DNA from: Primulina eburnea
Taxonomy: Eukaryota; Streptophyta; Magnoliopsida; Lamiales; Gesneriaceae
Reading direction: 5' to 3'
DNA: 64,000 nt
Assembly (NCBI RefSeq): GCF_022965805.1
Contig: NC_133115.1
Span: 34,525,321-34,589,320, forward strand
Part shown: positions 30,401 to 41,061 of the stretch, piece by piece
Position numbering within the stretch: position 1 is the stretch's first letter
How the letters are laid out: every line of letters begins with the position of its first letter
Notes under the pieces: model-generated
The model's database searches: none
The model's input: the letters and a program-made list of their open reading frames with translations, nothing else
Told to the model about the DNA's origin: nothing
Program-made: the position numbers and the translations under genes

Positions 30401-31732
30401 ATCTTTATCGAATTTCCTGTAAAAGTACACAGTTGAACTTTTGTGGCATTAAATTTTGCCTTAAAACTGGTTTTGAACCATTATTTCAACTCCGCGTAGA
30501 CATGTAACCATCCTACTTGGACTGTGCTAACCGAAAATCCTTTTTTTATGTGTGCAATGTCAGTGGGGCAGGAATCTGGAGTTGATGTATGATCGCGTTT
30601 TTCGATTTCCGGATCATGTTAGAAACTTATACTTCACTTTCATGTTTGTTCTCCGAGCTGTGGCAAAAGTAAGCCTTTAATTTTTCTGGATTTATAACGA
30701 TTTCCCCTAGTTATACAGGGTGTAATGTTCATTTCTCTTTGTATTTGATCTAGGCCGCAACTTACTTGGAGCAGGCAGAGTACGATACTGGTAACCTTGA
30801 GGAGGACCTGAAAGCACATTCTTTAATGCGACGACTAGTTTACAATCCCAAACTGCAGGCTGCATGTCCACTTCCATTTGATGAAGCTAAGTTGTGGCAA
30901 GGTCAAAGTGGACCTGAACTGAAGCTTGAGATTCAGAGGAACTTCAAAAACATCAGGTCTGAATTTAACTTCTTGTCACTGTATAGAATTATCATATATT
31001 GATTTTCACGAAATTTGATGCTTTGTTATTTAATGGATGATGGGTTTTTGAGTTTTAGGCAAATGAATTCAAAGATCGTGATATCTGCTTTAAAATTTGG
31101 CACTTTCTGTAGCATGTGTATAGTATGTCATAAATTCTATGAACGATTTGTAGTTTAGTATTTTTTGTGCTTGATTTTTATAAATCTTGAAAGCGTTGCT
31201 TCGCCTATGTTCTTGATATTACAGTGCTCTGATCAATTCTATGAACGATTTGTAGTTTAGTATTTTTTGTGCTTGATTTTTATAAATCTTGAAAGCGTTG
31301 CTTCGCCTATGTTCTTGATATTACAGTGCTCTGATGGATTGTGTTGGATGTGAGAACTGTCGTCTTTGGGGCAAACTTCAGGTGCTCGGCCTTGGAACCG
31401 CATTGAAGATTCTCTTCTCTGTTGATGGCAAGAACCAGCAAAACCAGCCTGTAAAGTTTCATGTGAAAAATCTAATAATCCCGTATCTATCGAAAACAAT
31501 TTTCACAATCGATACATGCATTTCTAAATCTCTATCTTCTCAGCAGCTGCAGCTGCAAAGGAACGAAGTAATCGCCTTGGTGAACCTGCTTCATCGTCTG
31601 TCAGAATCTGTGAAGCTCGTCCAAGATATCGGCCCTTCAGTCGAGCAAACAATGGAGGGGTTCATATCATCACCGCCCGCAACAAGAAAGAAACGCGTGT
31701 TTGGCAAAGAATTCGCCAAGCAGTGTGTATAA
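27430..31732 (+). CDS. ERO1: Endoplasmic reticulum oxidoreductin 1
   Basis: FAD-dependent thiol oxidase of the ER. It reoxidises protein disulfide isomerase and passes electrons to O2, driving disulfide formation. Nine exons with GT..AG borders: 27430-27603, 28781-28912, 29123-29381, 29677-29787, 30209-30327, 30564-30668, 30754-30956, 31327-31450 and 31544-31732, together 471 residues, the plant ERO1 length. An N-terminal membrane anchor (about 29-46) suits a type II ER protein. The shuttle-cysteine region is [11 protein letters not shown] (exon 3), and the catalytic CxxCxxC is [12 protein letters not shown] at the start of exon 8. Exon 3 to 4 gives DNRE at the junction where I would expect DNGE, so that border is slightly uncertain. 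Intron 1 holds a solo LTR, the acceptor before exon 8 is duplicated, and intron 8 is 93 nt, in frame and free of stops. Confidence 0.94.
27769..28675 (-). mobile_element. Solo LTR (907 bp) in ERO1 intron 1
   Basis: On the minus strand it begins TGTTGGACTTAGAGG and ends TTTTGTATAACA (TG..CA) and is flanked by ATTTC on both sides (27764-27768 and 28676-28680). Its last about 230 bases (minus strand) match the 3' part of the LTRs of the Copia element at 38706-44383, for example TGTATCCTGGGAAACAGACG. It therefore belongs to a related family. No internal retroelement sequence remains. It lies antisense to ERO1. Confidence 0.87.
31133..31336. repeat. 102-bp tandem duplication of the intron 7 splice acceptor
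   Basis: Two units, 31133-31234 and 31235-31336. Both contain GATATTACAG followed by TGCTCTGAT, that is, the acceptor plus the first bases of exon 8. The second acceptor (exon from 31327) continues the ERO1 protein; use of the first would hit an in-frame TAG within ten codons. Confidence 0.93.
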
Positions 31733-32050
31733 ATCATTGGCTGATACTCTTATATGAAATATAAATTACGAATAATTTTTTTTTAAAATAATAGAATATT
31801 TTGTGATTATGAAGAATTTTTTTTAATAACAAAATAGAATATTTAATAATTTGAGAAGAGTGATATTTATTTTTGGCTTATTGCAAAATACCGTGATTTG
31901 CATATTAGTTACTCTAAAATCATCTACTGCAATAATGTAGTAGTGTCTTAGTGCACACATTGCTATTTGTACAATTGATTTTTTTTGTGAGATCTGTGAT
32001 TATTTTTTTTATAAATTTTTATTTTATAATAATGATGTAATTATATTAAC

Positions 32051-32205
32051 ACAAAAAGTAATGTGAGATGGTTTCATATGTCAAGTTTATTAGATGAATC
32101 TTTTATTTGGGTTATTTATGAAAAATATTACTTTTTTATATCAAAAATATATTTTTTTTATTGTAAATATGAGCATAGTTCATAAATAAAGATGAGTTGG
32201 TCTCA
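32051..32205. repeat. GAGACGG repeat, copy 6 (diverged)
   Basis: Starts AATGTGAGATGGTTTCAT, has the GGGTTATTTATGAAAAATATTACTT core, and ends near GAGTTGGTCTCATGTG. It abuts copy 7 head to tail or overlaps it slightly. Confidence 0.6.
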
Positions 32206-32608
32206 TGTGAGGTGATATCACGAATCATTATCTGTGAGACGGGTCAACCCTACCAATATTCACGATAGAAAGTAATTTGGTTGAGTGAATTAAATAAGGA
32301 TAGATTAATAGTCAAATATTTATCGTTAAAATTTTAAGTTGTTTTAATAATCGTTTTGACCCGATTTAAGATCCAATTTTATGGATAACTATTTGATTAA
32401 TAAAATTGGATTTTAAACCGGGTCAAAATGATTATTAAAACATCTTAAAATTTTAACGATAAATATTTGACTATTAATCTATCCTTATTTAATCCACTCA
32501 ACCAAACACATCCTTAGCATAAAAAGTAATATTTTTTTTCATGGATGACTCAAATAAGAGATCCGTCTCACAAAATATGACCCGTGATACCGTCTCACAC
32601 AAGTTTCT
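32206..32608. repeat. GAGACGG repeat, copy 7, split by a foldback element
   Basis: The left half (to 32275) ends with CACGATAGAAAGTAAT. The right half (from about 32514) resumes with TTAGCATAAAAAGTAAT and ends GATACCGTCTCACAC. In uninterrupted copies these halves are contiguous around TAATACTCTTAGCAT, so a later insertion separates them. Confidence 0.8.
32276..32507. mobile_element. Foldback/MITE element with about 106-bp inverted arms
   Basis: Left arm 32276-32381 and right arm 32401-32507 are near-perfect reverse complements with only a few mismatches, separated by a 19-base spacer. The arms begin TTTGGTTGAGTG and end GATCCAATTTTA (left arm reading). It has no coding capacity. It sits inside a GAGACGG repeat, so it inserted later. 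I could not identify a clean target duplication. Confidence 0.85.
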
Positions 32609-33826
32609 TTCAATAAAAATATGTGAGATCGTATCACAGGAGACTACTTTTATATTAAATATGTCGTTTATAGATCATACTGTGTGGATATTTGAATTTT
32701 AGAAAGTGAGTGATGGTAGTTATGGGTAAATAATATATTTACTAAAATAAGTTTTATTGTATTTTATAATAAATGTTTTTTAAAAAAAAAAAAATTTTCA
32801 AGGTTGATATATGAATTTTTGTAAAAGTCGATTAATATCATAAAATCATATCACCATAGACCTTATAAAATTGATCTTCCATGGGTACTCCGGCCGCTTC
32901 CATGGGTACGTTTGTAAGTGTCAAAACGTCGGGTAACGTCCACTTATTGGATATAGTTTAAACGTTATCTCAATATGTGTCTGCGGAATGGCGTTAGAAA
33001 TGTCAAACAGTGGACATATATATTATTAGATATAAGATATATATATTATATATATATATAGACACACAAAACATTATTAAGAACAAACAAAGCTCTGACG
33101 GCAACATAGATTTATGTTAGACTATGTTAGTAAAGTTGACTGACCTTGGAAGTCATTAAATTTTGGTGTTATAAGATTATTTTTTATTTATTAAAAGCCC
33201 ACATCTTCTCAAATTAATAATTTTTTTATTATAAAAATATCATAAAAATTATTATAAAACTTTTTTTAAAAAATTTTCGAATTTTATTGTTTCCTCTATA
33301 TTTTCTACACAAAATTTGTTTATATATATTATACATGTGGTGGCGAGGTATATAAATTAATGTAACGGAAGAAAAATTCAAAGGCGTAAAAGTAACGGTA
33401 TGCCTCTAAGTTAAGAAAAGGCCTCAAGTCAAAGAATTTATTTATTTATTTATTTTTTTTTGAATGAAAATATTTTATTTTAGGCTTGATGTGAAGCACT
33501 GAAATATCTGGGAACCCCGTGGCCTCAAAATTTATCGTTTGAATCAGTCAAAAATAAATAAAAAAATATTATTGATTGAATCTTCAACACTGATTGTTTT
33601 AAAAATAGATCAGCCATTGAAAAATAAGCCACGATAACAAAAATCATATTCTATTTCAGTCTTTCCATACGTAATAATAGAAAAGGTTTTTCCATTGTCT
33701 CGATCCTAAAAATGAATGATAAAAAATACCACCAAAACCCAATACTTCAAACGAAATTGAATAAAATACTTCATATATAAATATGAAGTATTAAAAAGTA
33801 TCTATAATTTCTCTTTCAAGACTTGA

Positions 33827-34004
33827 GTAGATTTCTTGTGAGACGATCTCACGAATATTTATCTGTGAGACGGATCAACCCTACCGATATACACAATAAA
33901 AAGTAATACTCTTAGCATAAAAAATAATATTTTTTTATGGATGATCCAAATAAGAAACACATCTCACAAATACAATCCGTAAGACCGTATCACACAAATT
34001 TTTG
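33827..34004. repeat. GAGACGG repeat, copy 8
   Basis: Well-preserved copy: TTGTGAGACGATCTCACGAAT, inner GTGAGACGGATCAACCCTACC, core AAAGTAATACTCTTAGCATA, and end AAGACCGTATCACACAAATT. Confidence 0.8.
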
Positions 34005-34044
34005 CCTCAAAGACTTATCCCCAACCTAAAGTAGTTAAGACCGT

Positions 34045-34047
<3 letters not shown>

Positions 34048-34120
<73 letters not shown>
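34048..34120. repeat. (AT)n microsatellite
   Basis: An uninterrupted AT run of about 73 bases, the longest in the window. Confidence 0.98.
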
Positions 34121-34124
<4 letters not shown>

Positions 34125-34702
34125 CGTGTCAATTCAATATAAATTTAAAATAAAAATAATATTTTTGACAAAAAACTATTTCAATACTTTTTTGGATCGA
34201 ATCAAGTTGATGATCAATATCCTAATGTATATATTCATATATTTCTTTTATTAATAATAGGCGTTCCACTTTCGAAAAATACAGTTCAAAATTCTGACCG
34301 GACTTTTCTAACCGGACGCACGTATGTAATGAATTATAAATAGAAGGTTGTATATATATTTTTGGTATAATTTAGTGGTAGTAGAATAAAATAGAGAAAT
34401 TAATTTAATTTGCTAAAATCCTTATATTTAAATAATATTTTTTGATCACAATTTGGTGGGACAGGTACAACCTTTGCAGAGTTCAAATGATATGCCTGAG
34501 CGACTTCCCATTTATTGGTCGAAAATCAACCTTTTAATATCCCTTATTCAACGATTCTAGATGTTATCCTGCCATAAAAGTCGGCCTAACCAAATATTAC
34601 CAAATTACCAAACCTCCGACGCTATAAATGACAAAGAAACTAAACTCGCCTTTTTGCAAAAAATCTTTGACTCAAAACACAAACCTTTTTCTGCACTTCA
34701 AC

Positions 34703-36407
34703 ATGATCAGTACCATGTCTTTCCTTCTCCTAGCACTATCTGTCTCGATAATTTTCCTTTTCAATCTCTTTAGACCAAAAAAATCTAAGGCTCGCCTCCC
34801 ACCAGGTCCAAAAGGGCTCCCGTTGATTGGGAACCTGCATGAATTCGATCCCATGCATCCCCACCTCTACCTCTACGAACTCGCCAAGAAGCATGGCCCG
34901 CTCATGCGGATGAAATTCGGTTGTCGACCCGCGATTGTGATTTCTTCAGCCAGAGTAGCTAAATTAGCCTTGAAGAATAATGACCTAGCCTTCTCAGGCA
35001 GACCACCACTTATTGGCTTCCAAAAATATTCTTACAATGGAAAAGATATTACTCTATCTAATTACAACGAGACTTGGAGGGAAATGAGGAAACTGAGCTT
35101 GATTCATCTGTTTAGTGTCAAGCAGGTGGTTTCGTTTCGTCCTCTTCGAAAAGATGAAGTTTCTACCATGATCCAAGATATGATCAAGAAATCTGTTTCG
35201 TCCGAGGTGATAAACTTGAGCCGTGCTGCGTTCTTTTTAACTAATAGGATCATATGTCGAGCTGGATTCGGGAAGAAGTACGATGAGATGGGTAAAAGAA
35301 GGTTCGACGAATGTCTGAAAGAAACTCAAGAACTATGTGTAGCCTTCTTTTTTGGTGATTATTTCCCTTTCTTGGGTTGGCTTGACAAATTGACTGGGAT
35401 GAATTCTAGACTTGAAAAGAACTTTAGGGATCTGGATAATATTTATCAAGAAACTATAGACGATCATCTTGATCCAAATCGGCCCGAGTCGATGAGGGGA
35501 GACATTCTTGATTTGCTGATTCAGTTGAAACAAGAGCAAGCCGCTCCAGTTCCAATTGAATGGGAAAATGTCAAGGGAATTCTCATGGTATGACTTTCAA
35601 ATCTAGATTTATCTCAATACATATTTCAAAAAATTTAGAAAGCAAGTATTAAAATATTATATTATACCAAACTAATTATGTCCCTTGAACCATTTTCTAC
35701 TATTACTGCGCATTAATTGATGACTCTTTAAACGATAATTCTCCGAGATTCTTGATTTTTTTGTTATGTGTGCTGAATTTTTATCACAGAATGTATTCAT
35801 AGCTGGAACCGATACAAGTGCATCGCTGATAGTTTGGGCTATGACCGCTCTCATCAAGAAACCCGAAGTAATGAAGAAAGCACAAGAAGAAATCCGAAAT
35901 GTGTTGGGAAACAAAGGTACCGTGGATGAAGATGATATCCAAAATCTTCCTTATCTAAAAGCAATCATCAAAGAAACACTAAGATTGTTCCCTCCGACTC
36001 CGCTCTCGGTTCCAAGAGAAACTATACAAAAGTCCACTGTAGATGGGTTTGAAATCCCAGAGAAAACCATGGTGTATGTGAATGTTCATGCAATTGGTTT
36101 AGATCCTGAATATTGGGAATATCCGACTGAATTTTTACCAGATCGATTCTTGAATAGTGCCATCGACTACAAGGGGCATGATTTTGGGCTACTCCCGTTT
36201 GGATCGGGTAGAAGAGGATGTCCCGGAATGAATCTTGGTCTCGCAACTGTGGAGCTTGCACTCGCCAATCTTCTTTACTCCTTTGACTGGGAACTGCCTC
36301 ATGGAATGAAGAAAGAAGACATTGACATGGAAGTGTCTCCTGGAGTTACAAGTCACAAGAAAATAGATCTTTGCCTTGTGGGCAAATGCTACGAATATAA
36401 CAATTAG
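34703..36407 (+). CDS. Cytochrome P450, CYP71 clan (CYP83-like)
   Basis: ER-anchored haem monooxygenase of 500 residues. Exon 1 is 34703-35587 and exon 2 is 35790-36407, with the single phase-0 intron just before the I helix that is typical of A-type plant P450s. Start chosen at MISTMSFLL because a hydrophobic anchor follows directly; an in-frame ATG 25 codons upstream would add a hydrophilic leader. Visible motifs: proline hinge LPPGPKGLPLIGN, I-helix AGTDTS (about 300-305), KETLR (about 356-360), PDRF, and haem loop FGSGRRGCPG with the axial cysteine at about 439. Sequence flavour is closest to the CYP83/CYP71 group, which acts on amino-acid-derived oximes, terpenoids and others. The substrate cannot be told from sequence alone. 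No breaks are seen. Confidence 0.94.
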
Positions 36408-36950
36408 TAAGATGGACTTGATATGGCATTTGAGTTACAGAGATGCATAAATGGCTGTGGTTTTCATTGTAATATAAACTGTGCGAGAAAATATCATTAG
36501 CGTTAGCCGTTAAGTAACCGCAATAAATATGTATCATCGTAATTTTCTCAAGTTGTCAACTCTTCCACTCCGTTTCATCGCAATTTCAGGACTCACAACT
36601 GAGACTCAAAACTACCCTTCCCTAGTTCCCTTCGTTACAAATTAATTTATAATTTTGCAGAAGTCGCTTCACGGAATTCTGTAAGTTCATGTTCAGCAAA
36701 TTTGATACCATTTTAGATTCATGAACTAGAATTCATGAGCTAGTTTCTTGGCCAATTCATTAATTGATCTGTTCACAATGTATCAGAATTCAGGATTATA
36801 TGAAGCAGCACAAGACTGTAGACACTACTCAAGAAAAATAAGCACGCAACAATTATTTCTACCTTAATATTATTATCCGTTGCAACCATTTTAGTATTTT
36901 ACATATGGCTCTAACTTGTCAGATTCAGTCCGAATCATGGGTAGATCTCA
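36408..36950. other. Intergenic between convergent P450 and CASP-like genes
   Basis: Holds the 3' flanks of both genes. Nothing else is recognised. Confidence 0.6.
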
Positions 36951-38128
36951 TCAAGTCTGAAAGGTGGCGATTTCAATCCCTTTATTAGTGTGCACCACGG
37001 GTGCGTCGAATTTGCTGAAAAGCCTGTAGGAGGAAATGATTGAAAGGCCAGCATAACAAAGGGTTACGATGAACGTGATGGCTATGGATGCAGTGGCTTT
37101 GCGGCAGAACCCGCCGAACGAGCTGCAAGTTTCACTCCATGTTATGGTCACGTCGCCTTTGTATGCTAAGTACACCACTTCAGTAGATATGGCTCCCGCG
37201 ACAAGGATGATGTAAGTGAGCAGCTGCACTAAGCAAAGATCAAGCCATGGACATTTTCTTTCTGAATAATTTCATCAAGGGAAATGAGACTACTACTTAA
37301 ATTTCAAATGAAAGAAAATAAAATTCTATACGTGAGAATTTTTAGACTAGTATAAGTTTTGCTCCGAAATTACATCAGATAATTCAAATTGACTAATTAA
37401 AAGACGTTTTTTGTTTGTATTCTACAAATGGTATCTGTTGGAATAATTTTGTTATTATAACATATTTTCTGAAAAAATCATAGAAATATTGAACAACGTC
37501 ATACTTACTAGGGATTATTTTCAAACTTAAAAACAGAGTGCTTAAACGTGATTCTTCACTTTTCACTTGAATTGGAAAAATCAGACTCCATTTAATTCAA
37601 ATCATTAATCTCTAAGTCAAAATTAGGTAGTATTTGCAAACTAAAGAAACGGAGTGCTTAATCACTTTTTTCCCGAGGTAATTGGATCCAATCAGTCGCA
37701 GGCAAACCTGGTCGAGGAGAAAGAAAACCCACGCCATGGACAAGTTGGACGGCCGGGGGACAGCCGCTGCAATAGCCGAAAGAAGGGAATAGCCGGCACA
37801 AATGCCACTCGCATGCACCAGATATCTACAAAAATTAATTGATTGATTTTACCATTTTATATACAACACATCCCAAAATATATCTAATTTCAAAATTTCC
37901 AGAAAATTACCTGAAGGCTCCAAGATCGGAATAAGACAAGGAACCATACTCGTTACTCTGTGAATTCTTGAGCATGACAACTAGCGCCACCACGCAAAGC
38001 CCCATCGGAAGAATCCTTAGCAGCGTCTCCGCCGTGCGCATGGTGGATCTCCCGCCGCTTCCATCAACCTCATTCGCACCCATTTCTGACGGGGAGGAAC
38101 CTACCGGAATCGCACTATCTTTACTCAT
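36951..38128 (-). CDS. CASPL: CASP-like membrane protein (CASPL2-type)
   Basis: Four-transmembrane MARVEL-like protein related to the Casparian-strip scaffold proteins; CASPL proteins form plasma-membrane domains and many have no assigned role. Three exons on the minus strand (38128-37911, 37825-37708, 37223-36951) with consistent phases give 202 residues. The N-terminus is a Gly/Ser-rich cytosolic tail, followed by TM1 ([18 protein letters not shown]), TM2 ([16 protein letters not shown]), TM3 ([20 protein letters not shown]) and TM4 ([20 protein letters not shown]). The extracellular loop between TM3 and TM4 has [11 protein letters not shown] with two cysteines. The conserved Arg in TM1 and Asp near TM3 (LLDQ) typical of CASP proteins are present. 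Intact. Confidence 0.9.
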
Positions 38129-38446
38129 AATAACTCGAGAAATGGCCCTCTTTTTGACAGAAGTATACTAACTGGTGCAACCACACTTATAAATGCGAAT
38201 GGGTGAAGTTTGGTGGTAAATTAAATGCCCATTAATGGAGACCACGCTTTCCCATGTAAGTAAAATTTTAGCTGATCCATGGACAAGTACTCGACATATA
38301 AAATCTTGAACGTTGTCATTTGCCTCGATTGGATATATTATGGTAAAAGTGACGAAGATGTGAGGATGCATGCATGAGTGCAGTGTCATATAATATAATT
38401 ATATATATTATGTGTCTATAATTATATATCTTATTATGTGTGTCTA

Positions 38447-38511
<65 letters not shown>

Positions 38512-38705
38512 CTATATATTCGAATTTTTTTGCAATATACCGAAATTTTTGTATTTATTGTACATACAAAAACTTTCGATATTGAAAAATTATACCAATA
38601 TCGTATCTAAAGTTAATTTATATCCTCGATTTAAATAGTTTGCTTCACTAATTCCAGTGTTCACTCCTCTCCCAATGCTCTATATATGTGAGAATAATTT
38701 AACAA
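38129..38705. other. CASPL upstream region with (TA)n tract
   Basis: Promoter-side DNA of the CASP-like gene, short TATGTGTCTATAATTATATA repeats, and then a TA tract up to the Copia insertion site. Confidence 0.6.
38451..38508. repeat. (TA)n microsatellite
   Basis: An uninterrupted TA run of about 58 bases. Confidence 0.98.
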
Positions 38706-39303
38706 TTTGGAATTTGAATAAAAATTATATGTCATGAATGTGGGAGTGCCTTTTGGTTCTCCACATTTTTGAGTTGGTTGTGGCTCATTATTGTGGAATG
38801 TCTTTTGACTTTCCACATTCTTGAGTTACTTGAAAACTTGTGGCTATTCATATTCTTGAGTTAATGGGAAGATTAATTGAGTTAATTAATCTTGCATGAC
38901 TCTTGGTATGCTTTTTGGGGGCTTATAAATAGTGTGCTCATTTCCCCATTTCAAAGTGCATGAAAATCTTTTCTCTTTCAAGTATTCTCTTGCATTTCAT
39001 ATTGTTAGCTTTTCTTTTGGCCTCCGTTAAATCTCGGTGATAAAGTAAAGGTACGCTTTCAGTTCGTCATAGTAGTGTCTCGTGCTAAGTCACTGCTGGT
39101 TGTTTCGTTGTATCCTGGGAAACAGACGTCCAAGTTCATCCTCGAAGCACATCCCGGAGGGGACGAATCTGTTTTAAGGACACTGTATTTTCATACAGGC
39201 CTCGATTTGTTTTATTTTAAGCATTGTGCTACTGTTTTGTTCATACTACTAGTTCGTTGGTTTTAGTATACCTTTCTGTTTATTCCATACATTTTGCATA
39301 ACA
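38706..39303 (+). repeat. 5' LTR of the Copia element
   Basis: Starts T-TTGGAATTTG, apparently having lost the G of the TG terminus seen in the 3' LTR, and ends GCATAACA. Confidence 0.95.
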
Positions 39304-39341
39304 ATCTTAAAACAGATTACTCATTACGTGTTGTTTCAGAT

Positions 39342-41027
39342 ATGGCTACTGAAACCAACGTGCAAAGGGAAACTGGTCATGTTGTCCCTCCTCAAGTTGT
39401 CCCTCATGGTACCCCACGTGCTGCTGCGGTTACTGTTTCAGCAAGTCACGGTGAAAAACCTGAGAAGTTTACTGGTGTGGACTTCAAAAGGTGGCAGCAG
39501 AAGATGCTGTTTTACTTGACGATGCTGAACCTGGCTAGATTCCTCACGGAGGATGCTCCTAAACTCAACGAGGGTGAGGGAGATGTTGAATCTGTTAGTG
39601 CGGTTGAGGCATGGAATCATTCTGATTTCTTGTGCCAAAACTATGTACTAAACGGATTGGCAGATTCGCTCTACAACGTGTTTTGCGAAAAGAAAACGGC
39701 TAAAGAGCTGTGGGAATCCCTTGACAGAAAGTACAAAACCGAGGATGCCGGGGCCAAGAAGTTTTTTGTTGGTCGCTTTCTGGACTTTAAAATGGTGGAT
39801 TCAAAGCCGGTTATAAGCCAAGTTCAAGAACTCCAAGTGATTCTTCACGAGATTCACGGTGAGGGGATGACTTTGAGCGAATCATTCCAAGTGGCTGCTA
39901 TTGTTGAGAAGCTACCATCAGCTTGGAAGGATTTCAAGAACTACTTGAAGCACAAACGAAAGGAGATGAATGTTGAAGAGTTCGGAAAGACGATTATTTT
40001 CTCCTGTTGCCGCTAAGGCAAATGTTGTCGAGCATGGCCAAAGCTCGAAAAAGAGAACATTTTCCTCCTCCAGCAAAAGGTTGAACATGGGACCCAAAGG
40101 AGGCGTGTCAAAGAAAAAGTCCTCCGGAAAATGCTACAACTGTGATGGTATGGGTCACAAGGCATCTGAATGTAAGAAGCCGAAGAGAAACCGAGAGGCG
40201 AATGTGGTAGAGAACATTGCTCATGAGGTTTCGAACATGAATCTCTGTGCTGTAATATCAGAGGTTAATCTGGTGGGTTCGAACACCAGGGAGTGGTGGA
40301 TCGACACTGGTGCCACTCGCCATGTTTGCTCCGACAATGAGATGTTTGCTACTCTTGAGGAATCTGAGAATGGTGAAAAACTATTCATGGGAAATTCTGC
40401 CACTTCTGAAATCAAGGGTCAAGGGAAAGTTGTTCTGAAGATGACATCTGGAAAAGAACTGACTCTAAACAATGTGTTGTATGTACCGGACATTCGCAAG
40501 AACTTGGTATCCGGGTCGCTTCTTAACAAGCACGGTTTCCGCATTGTCTTCGAGTCAGATATGGTGGTTTTGTCAAAGAGTGGAATGTTTGTTGGCAAAG
40601 GTTATGTTTGTAATGGTTTATTCAAACTAAATTTAATGGCTATTAAGCCCGTGATGAATAAAGTTAACACTTTTGCTTACTTGCTTGAGTCTTCTTGTTT
40701 ATGGCATGGTAGACTTGGACACGTTAATTATGATACAATTCGTAGATTAATTAACATGAAAAGCATTTCTGCATTCCAAATTGACAAACAACACAAATGT
40801 GAAACTTGTGTTGAGGCAAAACTAACGAGATCATCTTTTCGAACTATTGAAAGAAATAGTGAACCACTTGATCTAATTCACAGTGATGTATGTGATTTAA
40901 AAAGTGTACAAACTCGTGGTGGAAATAAATACCTCATTACTTTTGTTGACGATAGCACAAAATTTTGTTATGTGTATCTCCTTAAAAGTAAGGATGAAGC
41001 TATTGATAAATTTGTCCAATATAAGAG

Positions 41028-41061
<34 letters not shown>

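Larger units (their letters stand above)
31733..34702. other. Repeat-rich intergenic between ERO1 and the P450
   Basis: AT-rich DNA with three GAGACGG copies, one of which carries a nested foldback element, and a 73-bp (AT)n tract, all listed separately. No gene is supported. Confidence 0.6.
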
